A stretch of DNA of 6,812 bases, taken from positions 1 to 6,812 of the forward strand of contig JAJAYU010000305.1 of assembly GCA_026786125.1 (NCBI GenBank). Direction: 5' to 3'. Positions 1 through 5,730 of this stretch are shown here, piece after piece. This DNA is from Chamaesiphon sp. GTDB lineage: Bacteria > Cyanobacteriota > Cyanobacteriia > Cyanobacteriales > Chamaesiphonaceae. A program made the translations under genes and the position numbers. The notes below the pieces were generated by a model. That model saw nothing but the letters and a program-made list of their open reading frames with translations, was not told the origin of the DNA and ran no database searches. The stretch's first letter is position 1. Every line of letters begins with the position of its first letter.

Positions 1-1424
1 GCCAATTTCTGCAATATAGTGCTCTAACAGCCGCAGGTTTTACTGTAGCCGCTTGCACCAGTCAAGGAAGTACTCACTTTAATGCGCCACCAGCTAACTT
101 TGGGAAGTTAGAAAAAACCGATCTTAAGATTGGAATTGTTTCTAGTTTAGATTGCCTACCGTTGGTCGTTGCTAAGGAAAAAGGCATGTTTAAGAAGTAC
201 GGTTTGGATGTCACACTGGTAAAACAGCCAACCTGGGAACAGGTGCAACAGGAATTGCATAGTGGCAAATTGGATGCAGTCCAAACTTTGTTTGCGATGC
301 CGCTGTGGGAATATTTTAGTAGCAAAAATAGCAAAGCTAGAGCGGGATCACAAGCAGAAGATGGTGATAGTGATAGAGAGAAGAAAAAAAATAGAAATAG
401 AAATCGAGATCGAGACAAGGACAAAAGTAAAAGCAAAGATAATGCAAATACAGTTGCATTAATGGGGCTAAATATCAATGGTAATAGTATTAGTTTTGGA
501 GAGGCTGCTTGGAAGGGTGGATTAAGACCAAGCCAAGCTTACAATACGCCGAATGAATTGCAAGATGGATACAATAAATTTTTTCGCGAGCTAAAGAAAC
601 CACCAGCCTTTGCAATTTCGCACCCTGCTGCGATGGCAAATTATACGACTAGATATTGGTTGGGTACGATGGGGATCAATGCAGAACGAGATCTCAAGTT
701 TCAGGTGTTAACGGCTGACAAGATTACCGCCGGATTAGATGGTGATAGTATTATTGGCTATGCTACTGATGAGTTATTTAATCAAGAAACGATCGCTAGC
801 AAAAAAGCATTTACAGCGACGATCGATCGAGATGTTTGGCGTGGACATCCCGAAAAGATTCTAGCCGCACTAGATACTTGGCTCCAGGAATACCCGATTA
901 CAGCGAAAGCAATGATGGCGGCGGTATTAGAAGCTTGCCAATATTGTGATAATCAAGAAAATATAACTACCCTCGCGCCGATTTTAGGCAAATCTGAATA
1001 TACCGATGCTGGTAGTAATAAAGGCTGGCAAAAAATTCTTGCTGGCAGTTATAACTATGGTGGATTCGATCAAAAGCCTGAAGTCGTTAAAGTTCCTGAT
1101 TTTCAGATATTTCACTTTCAACAAACGAAATATCTCCAACAACCTAATCATGCGAACTTTCTCTGGCACTCTCATGCTGCCTGGGTTCTGACCCAAATGG
1201 TCAGATGGCATCAGCAGCAACTTACTAATTATCCTAACGATGGTGATGCTGTGATCAAGCAGCTATATCCGACCGAAGCTTATGCCGATGTCGCTAAAGC
1301 TTTCTGGTTGAATATGCCCAAGGGACAACTTAAAATCGAACAACCAGAGATGTTTATCGATCGAATCGCTTTCGATCCAAATAAACCAATGGAATATTTG
1401 AATGGGTTTGAGCTGAGAGCGTGA
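1..1424 (+). CDS. NrtA/CmpA-family ABC transporter substrate-binding lipoprotein (5' end missing)
   Basis: This is probably the periplasmic solute-binding part of an ABC importer of the nitrate/nitrite/cyanate/bicarbonate group. The reading frame is open from position 3, so the true start lies upstream; the TTG at 162 is internal. The first visible residues (QFLQYSALTAAGF, then VAAC with Cys at 54-56) look like the end of a Tat-type signal followed by a lipobox, so the protein is likely a membrane-tethered lipoprotein. Family features are the KGMFKKYGLDV segment (183-215), LNINGNSISF (468-497), RYWLGTMGI (651-677), WRGHPEKILAALDTWL (837-884), and a C-terminal block with WHSHAAWVLTQMVRW and FDPNKPMEYLN. 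The visible 473 residues already exceed the roughly 440-450 usual for NrtA/CmpA, because of a charged insertion at 318-449. The stretch corresponding to the family's GEPWN motif reads TDELFN, so the ligand cannot be assigned. No permease or ATPase gene follows; the next gene is convergent. Confidence 0.85.
   Translation, partial: QFLQYSALTAAGFTVAACTSQGSTHFNAPPANFGKLEKTDLKIGIVSSLDCLPLVVAKEKGMFKKYGLDVTLVKQPTWEQVQQELHSGKLDAVQTLFAMPLWEYFSSKNSKARAGSQAEDGDSDREKKKNRNRNRDRDKDKSKSKDNANTVALMGLNINGNSISFGEAAWKGGLRPSQAYNTPNELQDGYNKFFRELKKPPAFAISHPAAMANYTTRYWLGTMGINAERDLKFQVLTADKITAGLDGDSIIGYATDELFNQETIASKKAFTATIDRDVWRGHPEKILAALDTWLQEYPITAKAMMAAVLEACQYCDNQENITTLAPILGKSEYTDAGSNKGWQKILAGSYNYGGFDQKPEVVKVPDFQIFHFQQTKYLQQPNHANFLWHSHAAWVLTQMVRWHQQQLTNYPNDGDAVIKQLYPTEAYADVAKAFWLNMPKGQLKIEQPEMFIDRIAFDPNKPMEYLNGFELRA
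318..449 (+). repeat. Low-complexity insertion in the binding protein, encoding an alternating polar/basic dipeptide repeat
   Basis: Between the conserved segments AMPLWEYF and VALMGLNINGN lie about 44 residues that are almost all charged or polar. The core at 390-437 is an in-frame degenerate hexanucleotide repeat: eight consecutive pairs of N, D or S followed by R or K (NR NR NR DR DK DK SK SK). The plus strand here is strongly purine-rich. As I recall the family, NrtA/CmpA proteins have only a short linker at this place. The frame continues on both sides, so this is an expansion and not a frameshift. Confidence 0.75.
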
Positions 1425-1499
1425 ATTAGTTGATAGTTAACAGAAAACAGGGGTTTAAATCCCCCACTGTTTAGGTGGATTATTTTTAAGGTGGGGTCT

Positions 1500-1507
1500 A
1501 AAATCCC
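1500..1507. repeat. Left copy of the 8-bp target site duplication
   Basis: The octamer AAAATCCC directly abuts the left end of the mobile element and is repeated exactly at 1641-1648, directly abutting the right end. Confidence 0.75.
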
Positions 1508-1640
1508 GTAACCGTCCCAGGGGTCGCACATCCAATGGGTTTCAGCCACTTAAATCGCTAAGATCTTGAAGATAGCGGTATGTAGCAAGCAGTAGAATCA
1601 CCTGAAACGACCAATCTTCGTTACCCCCTGGGACGGTTAC
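1508..1640. mobile_element. MITE-like non-autonomous element, probably IS66-type ends
   Basis: This 133-bp element is bounded by perfect 16-bp terminal inverted repeats: GTAACCGTCCCAGGGG at 1508-1523 and its reverse complement at 1625-1640. An 8-bp direct repeat flanks it on both sides. Similarity between the ends goes further inward: GTTTCAG occurs 31 nt from the left end (1539-1545) and, on the other strand, 32 nt from the right end (1602-1608). The interior has no plausible gene; it can fold into a small hairpin around 1556-1577 (CGCT...AGCG). From family knowledge, IS66 elements have ends beginning GTAA and make 8-bp duplications, which fits, so this may be mobilised by an IS66-family transposase elsewhere in the genome. 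The family assignment is an inference from end sequence and duplication length only. Confidence 0.75.
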
Positions 1641-1648
1641 AAAATCCC
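1641..1648. repeat. Right copy of the 8-bp target site duplication
   Basis: AAAATCCC, identical to 1500-1507. Its last three bases also belong to the right arm of the older palindrome, which shows the element landed at the loop/stem border. Confidence 0.75.
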
Positions 1649-1660
1649 CATCTTAAAACT

Positions 1661-1688
1661 CAATTATCAATTATCAACTATCAATTAT
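1661..1688. repeat. Four tandem heptanucleotide repeats
   Basis: The heptamer CAATTAT is repeated four times without gaps (1661-1667, 1668-1674, CAACTAT at 1675-1681, 1682-1688), with one substitution in the third copy. It ends about 10 nt before the stop codon of the protease gene. It resembles the short tandemly repeated repetitive (STRR) heptamers known from cyanobacteria. Confidence 0.7.
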
Positions 1689-1697
1689 TTAAGTTTC

Positions 1698-2879
1698 CTA
1701 CTCATTCTCAACGGTCGCTGGAACTACACTTGGCTTGACATTGAGCGATTGCACTTGCCCTTGACGATCAACTACCAATTTGAGGTTTTCACCAATTTTG
1801 CTGGCTTCTACTTGCTCCTGGACATCGCTGGGAGTATTGATCGATTTCTCTGCAACCTTGATAATTACATCTCCAGGCTTGATCCCACCAGCTTCGGCGG
1901 GAGAGCTGGGCATCACTTCCATGACTACCGCGCCATACTTGGCGGTGACTTTCGATCTGAGCGTGGGTTCTTTGGCAATTCCGGCCTTGAGTTCGGCAGT
2001 TAACGGAATCATTTGTACGCCAAGATAGGGACGCTGCACCTTCCCCGTCGCAAATAGTTGAGTAGTAATCCGGCTAGCTGTCTGAATCGGGATGGCAAAA
2101 CCCAAGCCTTGGGCATTGGCGCGAATGGCGGTATTAATCCCAATTACTTCACCCCGCCCATTGAGCAAGGGACCACCCGAATTGCCAGGATTGATCGCTG
2201 CATCGGTTTGAATAAAACGCACCCGTTGATCGGCAATACCAACCTGGGAACTACTCCGTCCGGTTGCACTGATAATCCCCACAGTGACAGTATTATCCAA
2301 TCCGAGGGGATTGCCGATCGCAATTGCCCATTCGCCTTGGACTAGTTTGTCCGAATTACCTAGAGTGACAGTTGGTAAGTTTTGGGCATTAACCTGCACT
2401 ACTGCAACATCTGTTGCTCGATCGACCCCAACAACCTTACCTTCCAATACTTGTCCACTTTTGAGCGTCACTTTTACAAAATCGACTCCCTCAACTACAT
2501 GAGCATTCGTGACAATTTTGCCATCAGCACTCAAGATAAATCCCGATCCAGTGTCTTTTTCTACCGATTCTTCACCAGATAAATCGCCTAGAAACTTCTT
2601 TACTAGAGGATTCTGACCAACGGTATGAACAGCATCAACTTTGACGACGGCTGGGCCAACTTTTTCCACTGCGGCGGTGATGAAGTTGGTATTTTCAATT
2701 TGAGTCGGTGGTGTGACCATTTGCTGCCAATTATTAGTTGGCTGCTTGGCGTTATTGGTTTGGGGTGCGAGTGGAGATTCCGGGTGTTGGCGAAAATATC
2801 CACCGACAGCGGCACCAACACCCGTACCTGCTATGACTAAAATTATCCCTATGGTTAGTTTGTTGGAAAGAAGACCCAT
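1698..2879 (-). CDS. HhoA/HtrA (Deg)-family serine endoprotease with one PDZ domain
   Basis: A trypsin-like Deg protease that would degrade or refold damaged proteins outside the cytoplasm. Residues 7-28 are hydrophobic with small residues and act as a signal peptide or membrane anchor, followed by a proline/asparagine/glutamine-rich linker to about residue 60. The protease domain (about 65-275) shows the complete catalytic triad: His127 in TNAHVV, Asp157 in RATDVAV, and Ser234 in PGNSGGP. The stretch GLGFAIPI (258-265) is typical of the family. A single PDZ domain covers about 281-375, including RPYLGVQM and GGIKPGDVI. The length of 393 residues is close to Synechocystis HhoA (about 394) and shorter than HtrA and HhoB, but these three paralogues cannot be separated safely by eye, so no symbol is given. 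No Shine-Dalgarno is evident before the ATG at 2877-2879. The gene follows the J-domain gene on the same strand after a 126-nt gap that contains a possible promoter. Confidence 0.93.
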   Translation of the reverse strand: MGLLSNKLTIGIILVIAGTGVGAAVGGYFRQHPESPLAPQTNNAKQPTNNWQQMVTPPTQIENTNFITAAVEKVGPAVVKVDAVHTVGQNPLVKKFLGDLSGEESVEKDTGSGFILSADGKIVTNAHVVEGVDFVKVTLKSGQVLEGKVVGVDRATDVAVVQVNAQNLPTVTLGNSDKLVQGEWAIAIGNPLGLDNTVTVGIISATGRSSSQVGIADQRVRFIQTDAAINPGNSGGPLLNGRGEVIGINTAIRANAQGLGFAIPIQTASRITTQLFATGKVQRPYLGVQMIPLTAELKAGIAKEPTLRSKVTAKYGAVVMEVMPSSPAEAGGIKPGDVIIKVAEKSINTPSDVQEQVEASKIGENLKLVVDRQGQVQSLNVKPSVVPATVENE

Positions 2880-2911
2880 AGCGATCGAGTTACAAAATAG
2901 GTACCTCTTAG

Positions 2912-2940
2912 ATTTTCGCTCTGATCGTCGAAATACTCAA
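2912..2940 (-). promoter_or_regulatory. Possible sigma70-type promoter for the protease gene
   Basis: On the minus strand a -35-like TTGAGT (2940-2935) and a -10-like GAAAAT (2917-2912) are separated by 17 nt, each matching four of six consensus bases. Transcription would start near 2905, about 26 nt before the ATG. This is a match by eye and weak. Confidence 0.3.
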
Positions 2941-2950
2941 GGTCTATTTT

Positions 2951-2985
2951 AGGTGTTAGGTGTTAGGTTTTAGGCTTTAGGCTTT
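2951..2985. repeat. Five tandem heptanucleotide repeats
   Basis: Five gapless heptamers: AGGTGTT twice (2951-2964), AGGTTTT once (2965-2971), AGGCTTT twice (2972-2985). The stepwise base changes suggest duplication followed by drift. The tract lies between the stop of the J-domain gene and the start of the protease gene, just upstream of the possible promoter. It resembles cyanobacterial STRR sequences. Confidence 0.75.
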
Positions 2986-3005
2986 GGATGATAGATCTGT
3001 TAGCG

Positions 3006-3431
3006 TCAGATTTCACCTCTGATCATACCGATTGAGATTGCCAAAACTAGACAGCCGAGAAAAGTCACCGCTAGCATAAACAGCGCGGCAATCTCACCAC
3101 CAGACAATGGTCGATCGGTCGGATCGAGATATGCTGAGGAGCGATAATTATCTGGTCGAGAGCTAATGGGATGAAACGAGGTAGGTTGGAGTACAACTAC
3201 TCGTGAATAGCCAATTTCTAGATCGTAGGCTAACCGCCGTTCAGGATTACTAATCACAGCGTAGGCTTCATTGAGAGCTTGAAACTTGATCGTTGCTTTC
3301 GCTCTGGTCAGAGAGGTGGTATCGGGATGATATTTTTTACTCAGATCCCGATAGGCGCGGCGAATTTCGATCGCTGAAGCACTGGGATGCACATCTAATA
3401 AATCGTAGTAAGTTTGCTGGTTACTATTCAT
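3006..3431 (-). CDS. Membrane-anchored J-domain (DnaJ-type) co-chaperone
   Basis: The J domain at the N terminus (about residues 8-75, counted from the upstream GTG) starts with YYDLLDVHPSA and contains the diagnostic HPD motif (36-38) in KKYHPDTTS, so it should stimulate the ATPase of a DnaK/Hsp70 partner. There is no G/F region or zinc-finger region, which makes it a class III J protein. After a variable polar linker, residues 115-137 form one hydrophobic helix, so the protein is probably tail-anchored with the J domain in the cytoplasm. Two starts are adjacent: GTG at 3432-3434 and ATG at 3429-3431; the ATG is chosen. It overlaps the end of ictB by 8 nt, which suggests co-transcription and translational coupling. 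Its substrate is unknown; it could serve membrane proteins such as IctB, but that is speculation. Confidence 0.88.
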   Translation of the reverse strand: MNSNQQTYYDLLDVHPSASAIEIRRAYRDLSKKYHPDTTSLTRAKATIKFQALNEAYAVISNPERRLAYDLEIGYSRVVVLQPTSFHPISSRPDNYRSSAYLDPTDRPLSGGEIAALFMLAVTFLGCLVLAISIGMIRGEI

Positions 3432-4845
3432 CACTCGTCGATTGACTAATTTGGAGTTCGGGTATGACTACTGGCTGATAAAAACTAGCTACAATCCCCA
3501 CTGTCAGCCACCAGAGGGTTTGGATTTCAGGGCGATACCAGACAGTATCAGTGGCACCTTGGGCGAGAGCTGCAACGATCGAGACAATCGCCGCCATCAG
3601 CCAAAAAGCTTGGGGATCTTTATTTTGACGCAATCGCATCAGACCTTGAATAGCACAATTAGCTGTTACCGCTATTAACCAGAGTAGACAAGCAAAACCG
3701 ATGTAGCCAATCTCAACAATCGTTTCGAGAAAAACTGAATAGGCTCCAATCGCCCCGAAGCGGGGACTAGTTTGATAAATCGGGTAAATCTTCTTGAACA
3801 CCCGATCACCAGGGCCAAAGCCGAAAATTGGTCGATCGTGGATCATTTTATTCACAGCCTTCCAGACTTCTAATCGGACATTATTGCTACTATCTTTACT
3901 ACCACTAAAAATACTCAAGACTCGATCGTGTAAACTGGGGATGACTAAAATTGCCAGCCCCCCAATCGTAATTAAACTCCCTAAAGCGATCGGAAATCCC
4001 CAGGATCGCCAAAATTTGGGTAACTGCGGGCGCAACCAGTAATAAACTAATCCCGCTGCGACAATTATCCCCACCACTAGCCCAATCCAAGCCCCACGGC
4101 AATATGTTACTACTAGACAGGCTGTATCTACTACCACCATCACAACTGCGAGGCTCTTCTGGATCCAGCCCTTCCAAATAAAAAATGCTGCGATACTAAA
4201 AGCGATCGCTGGCAGCAGATAACCAGCTAAAAGATTGGGATTATTGAGATAACTATAGACTCGCGTGGTCTTTGCTAGCGTAGACTCAGCATCCACCCAG
4301 TTACCCAACTGTTTAGCACCATAAATGGACTGATGTATGCCATAGCCACTGACGATAAAAGCTATATTCAGATAAATCGCAATTAGCCAATTTCTGATCC
4401 GGCTCGATCGACACAATCGCGCCAACATGACAAATAATAGTAAATACAGACTGAGCTTGCTTAAGCCCCCAATCGCATAGGCTCGTGCAGGCGATAAACC
4501 AGTAGCGATCGCTGAAACGGCCCAAAATACCAAAATACTGACGTGAATAGGCGTAACTCCTCCAGTTCGCTGATCTGAGATAGTCAGCAATATCCAGAAA
4601 GCCGCCACCGCAATCATCAACAGCCCGACTGTCTCCGTAGATAGCCCCGGAATAGACTTCTCAAACGGCGACACAATAAAAATCAACGAAGTCAAAATCG
4701 CTCCAATCTCATCACCCCACTGCATCAGCCAGCTCTGCTGTCGCCAAGATTGGAGGCTGCCCACCCAGCGATGCACATAACTAGCATCAACCACCCGATC
4801 TAGGGCTAAGTCCGACAATGTGAGGCGTTGCCAAAAAGAATACAT
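3424..4845 (-). CDS. ictB: IctB-family polytopic membrane protein (O-antigen ligase/Wzy-like fold; putative bicarbonate transporter)
   Basis: A 473-residue protein with about ten or more hydrophobic segments (for example 46-60, 72-90, 100-117, 129-144, 150-167, 206-224, 230-248, 252-270, 284-302, 368-397, 413-430, 441-457). Length and sequence fit the cyanobacterial IctB family (about 467 residues in Synechococcus). Landmarks of the O-antigen ligase-like domain are YSYLNNPNLLAGYL (197-210), YCRGAWIGL (248-256), then VRLEVWKAV and FGFGPGDRVFK in the large loop after residue 322, and TDTVWYRPEIQTLWWL (432-447). IctB was first linked to inorganic carbon accumulation, but its domain family polymerises or ligates glycans, so the name bicarbonate transporter is family convention, not something the sequence shows. 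The ATG at 4843-4845 has no Shine-Dalgarno; a CATAAT at 4859-4854 lies only a few bases upstream. The J-domain gene starts inside its last codons. Two full HIP1 sites lie in the gene. Confidence 0.9.
   Translation of the reverse strand: MYSFWQRLTLSDLALDRVVDASYVHRWVGSLQSWRQQSWLMQWGDEIGAILTSLIFIVSPFEKSIPGLSTETVGLLMIAVAAFWILLTISDQRTGGVTPIHVSILVFWAVSAIATGLSPARAYAIGGLSKLSLYLLLFVMLARLCRSSRIRNWLIAIYLNIAFIVSGYGIHQSIYGAKQLGNWVDAESTLAKTTRVYSYLNNPNLLAGYLLPAIAFSIAAFFIWKGWIQKSLAVVMVVVDTACLVVTYCRGAWIGLVVGIIVAAGLVYYWLRPQLPKFWRSWGFPIALGSLITIGGLAILVIPSLHDRVLSIFSGSKDSSNNVRLEVWKAVNKMIHDRPIFGFGPGDRVFKKIYPIYQTSPRFGAIGAYSVFLETIVEIGYIGFACLLWLIAVTANCAIQGLMRLRQNKDPQAFWLMAAIVSIVAALAQGATDTVWYRPEIQTLWWLTVGIVASFYQPVVIPELQISQSTSDE
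4202..4209. repeat. HIP1 octamer GCGATCGC
   Basis: Perfect copy of the highly iterated palindrome of cyanobacterial genomes, within ictB. It supports the taxonomic call. Confidence 0.9.
4505..4512. repeat. HIP1 octamer GCGATCGC
   Basis: Second perfect copy within ictB, about 300 bp from the first. Confidence 0.9.
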
Positions 4846-5081
4846 TCGCGTGAATTATGGGGTGGGCTTAATTAGTTAAATAGATCGATCAAATGACTCT
4901 AGGATATACTAACGCATCGGAGTCGATCGACACCCAAAGCATAGCGTATTCTCGATTCTCAAACTGCGTGAACTTTTAGTCTGTGAGGGTAAAGTTTTGA
5001 TGTGCTCAGAGCAGACGGGGTAGCAATCGTGAGTAAAATAGAAGTAAGAATTGGTAAATACTTTCAGGAGCACCAACGATA
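4846..5081. promoter_or_regulatory. Divergent promoter region between ictB and dps
   Basis: These 236 bp separate divergent genes and must hold the promoters of both. I see no gene here. Candidate elements are weak: TAAAAT at 5034-5039 as a -10 for dps without a convincing -35; TATACT at 4905-4910 on the plus strand; and, on the minus strand, CATAAT (4859-4854) very close to the ictB start. A gapped inverted repeat, TCGATC (4885-4890) plus GACTC (4895-4899) facing GAGTCGATCGA (4920-4930), could be an operator but may simply reflect the richness in CGATCG. Confidence 0.4.
5066..5070 (+). promoter_or_regulatory. Shine-Dalgarno of dps
   Basis: AGGAG lies 11 nt before the first ATG (5082) and 14 nt before the second (5085). 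This favours 5082 as the start and is the clearest ribosome binding site in the window. Confidence 0.65.
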
Positions 5082-5555
5082 ATGATGCAAGTAGATATTG
5101 GAATTGATGCAGATACCCGTCAGGAAATTGCTGATGGCTTGTCGCGACTATTGGCAGATACTTATACCCTGTATTTGAAGACTCATTACTTCCATTGGAA
5201 TGTCACAGGGCCGATGTTTCAGACGCTACATCTGATGTTTGAAACCCAGTATACAGAACTAGCTTTGGCGGTAGACTTAATTGCCGAACGCATCCGCGCT
5301 CTGGGATTTCCCGCACCTGGCAGTTATGCTCAATATGCCCAGTTGAGTTCGATTCCCGAAACAACTACTGTGCCAAAAGCCACTGAGATGATCAAACTCT
5401 TGGTTGAAGGACAAGAAGCCGTCTGTCGGACAGCTCGATCGATCTATGCTGTTGCTGCTAAAGCCAGTGATGAACCAACTGCTGATTTGCTGACTCAGCG
5501 GTTGCAGTTGCACGAAAAAACTGCCTGGATGTTGAGAAGTCTACTAGATCAGTAA
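5082..5555 (+). CDS. dps: Dps-family ferritin-like DNA-binding/iron-storage protein
   Basis: A 157-residue protein of normal Dps length. Dps forms a hollow dodecamer that oxidises Fe(II), mainly with hydrogen peroxide, stores the iron, and in many species coats DNA in starvation. All the intersubunit ferroxidase ligands of the family are visible: His38 (in YFHWNVTG), His50 (in QTLH), Glu54, Asp65 and Glu69 (in VDLIAERI), with the spacing of the Listeria innocua protein. The C-terminal helix includes [14 protein letters not shown]. The N-terminal tail is short and acidic, without a lysine-rich stretch, so DNA binding through such a tail is not expected. Two adjacent ATGs begin the frame (MMQVD); the first is better placed for the AGGAG upstream. 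It stands alone behind a divergent intergenic region; repeats follow its stop codon. Confidence 0.95.
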   Translation: MMQVDIGIDADTRQEIADGLSRLLADTYTLYLKTHYFHWNVTGPMFQTLHLMFETQYTELALAVDLIAERIRALGFPAPGSYAQYAQLSSIPETTTVPKATEMIKLLVEGQEAVCRTARSIYAVAAKASDEPTADLLTQRLQLHEKTAWMLRSLLDQ

Positions 5556-5558
5556 CTT

Positions 5559-5710
5559 CAGCGGTTTTAACCGCCGCTCATGGCGCAAAGTCCGCCTGCG
5601 CGCAATACTTCTCGGTTAAGTCGTTAGCCGCCGATTAAAATCGGGGCTAATCATACGAATTTCTCAGTCCGCGTAGGCGGACTTTGTATCACTAGCAGCG
5701 GTTTTAACCG
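5559..5710. repeat. Nested palindromic repeat element between dps and the HTH gene
   Basis: The outer borders are a 15-bp direct repeat, CAGCGGTTTTAACCG (5559-5573 and 5696-5710), each holding the small palindrome CGGTTTTAACCG. Inside is a 17-nt inverted repeat (5586-5602, CAAAGTCCGCCTGCGCG, with 5670-5686, one G-T compatible mismatch). In its centre is a further hairpin: TTAGCC and CCGAT (5624-5635) pair with ATCGG and GGCTAA (5640-5650) around a TAAA loop with one bulged G. No coding frame fits. Motifs like GTCCGC-TAGGCGGACTTTG recur between genes in many filamentous cyanobacteria as I recall them, so this is probably a member of a dispersed repeat family. It may also end dps transcription or affect the leader of the next gene, which starts 20 nt after it. 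Confidence 0.7.
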
Positions 5711-5730
5711 TTGATTAACCTGTATTTGAG

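Larger units (their letters stand above)
1484..1658. repeat. Interrupted palindrome (13-nt arms) between convergent genes
   Basis: The left arm at 1484-1496 (TTTTAAGGTGGGG) pairs with 1646-1658 (CCCCATCTTAAAA) over 13 positions, one of them a G-T pair. Removing the mobile element and one copy of its target duplication restores a compact hairpin with an 8-nt loop. Neither strand has a U-run on the 3' side of the stem, so it is not a standard intrinsic terminator, although its position between convergent genes would suit a transcription barrier. A second small palindrome (GGGG 1450-1453 with CCCC 1461-1464) lies just upstream, and CCCCAC at 1462-1467 could instead pair with GTGGGG at 1491-1496. 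Confidence 0.65.

Noticed and set aside
162..164. TTG as the start codon of the binding-protein gene
   Set aside because: The frame is open upstream to the window edge and encodes a lipobox and family-typical residues before it.
74..478. A 134-residue minus-strand frame rich in Leu, Ser and Phe, resembling a signal-like protein
   Set aside because: It is the antisense reading of the purine-rich insertion in the binding-protein gene; its composition follows from the repeat and the sense frame has clear homology.
1280..1549. Minus-strand frame crossing the end of the binding-protein gene into the MITE
   Set aside because: No recognisable domain, antisense to conserved coding sequence, and it runs through the element's terminal repeat.
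1508..1640. CRISPR repeat, tmRNA or 6S-like RNA
   Set aside because: There is only one pair of inverted arms and no spaced direct repeats; flanking octamers and IS-like ends explain it better as a mobile element.
1484..1658. Intrinsic terminator for the convergent gene pair
   Set aside because: The stem is good but neither strand has a U-run on its 3' side; the T-rich part is on the 5' arm. Kept as a palindrome only.
3905..4177. 90-residue minus-strand frame inside ictB
   Set aside because: Out-of-frame shadow of a strongly supported membrane protein gene, without domain features.
4885..4930. Operator made of TCGATC/GACTC and GAGTCGATCGA arms
   Set aside because: CGATCG-type palindromes are so frequent in this genome that the symmetry is expected by chance; mentioned only within the intergenic entry.
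5559..5710. A CRISPR array or composite transposon from the two CAGCGGTTTTAACCG copies
   Set aside because: Only two copies, no regular spacers, no transposase gene and no target duplication outside the borders.
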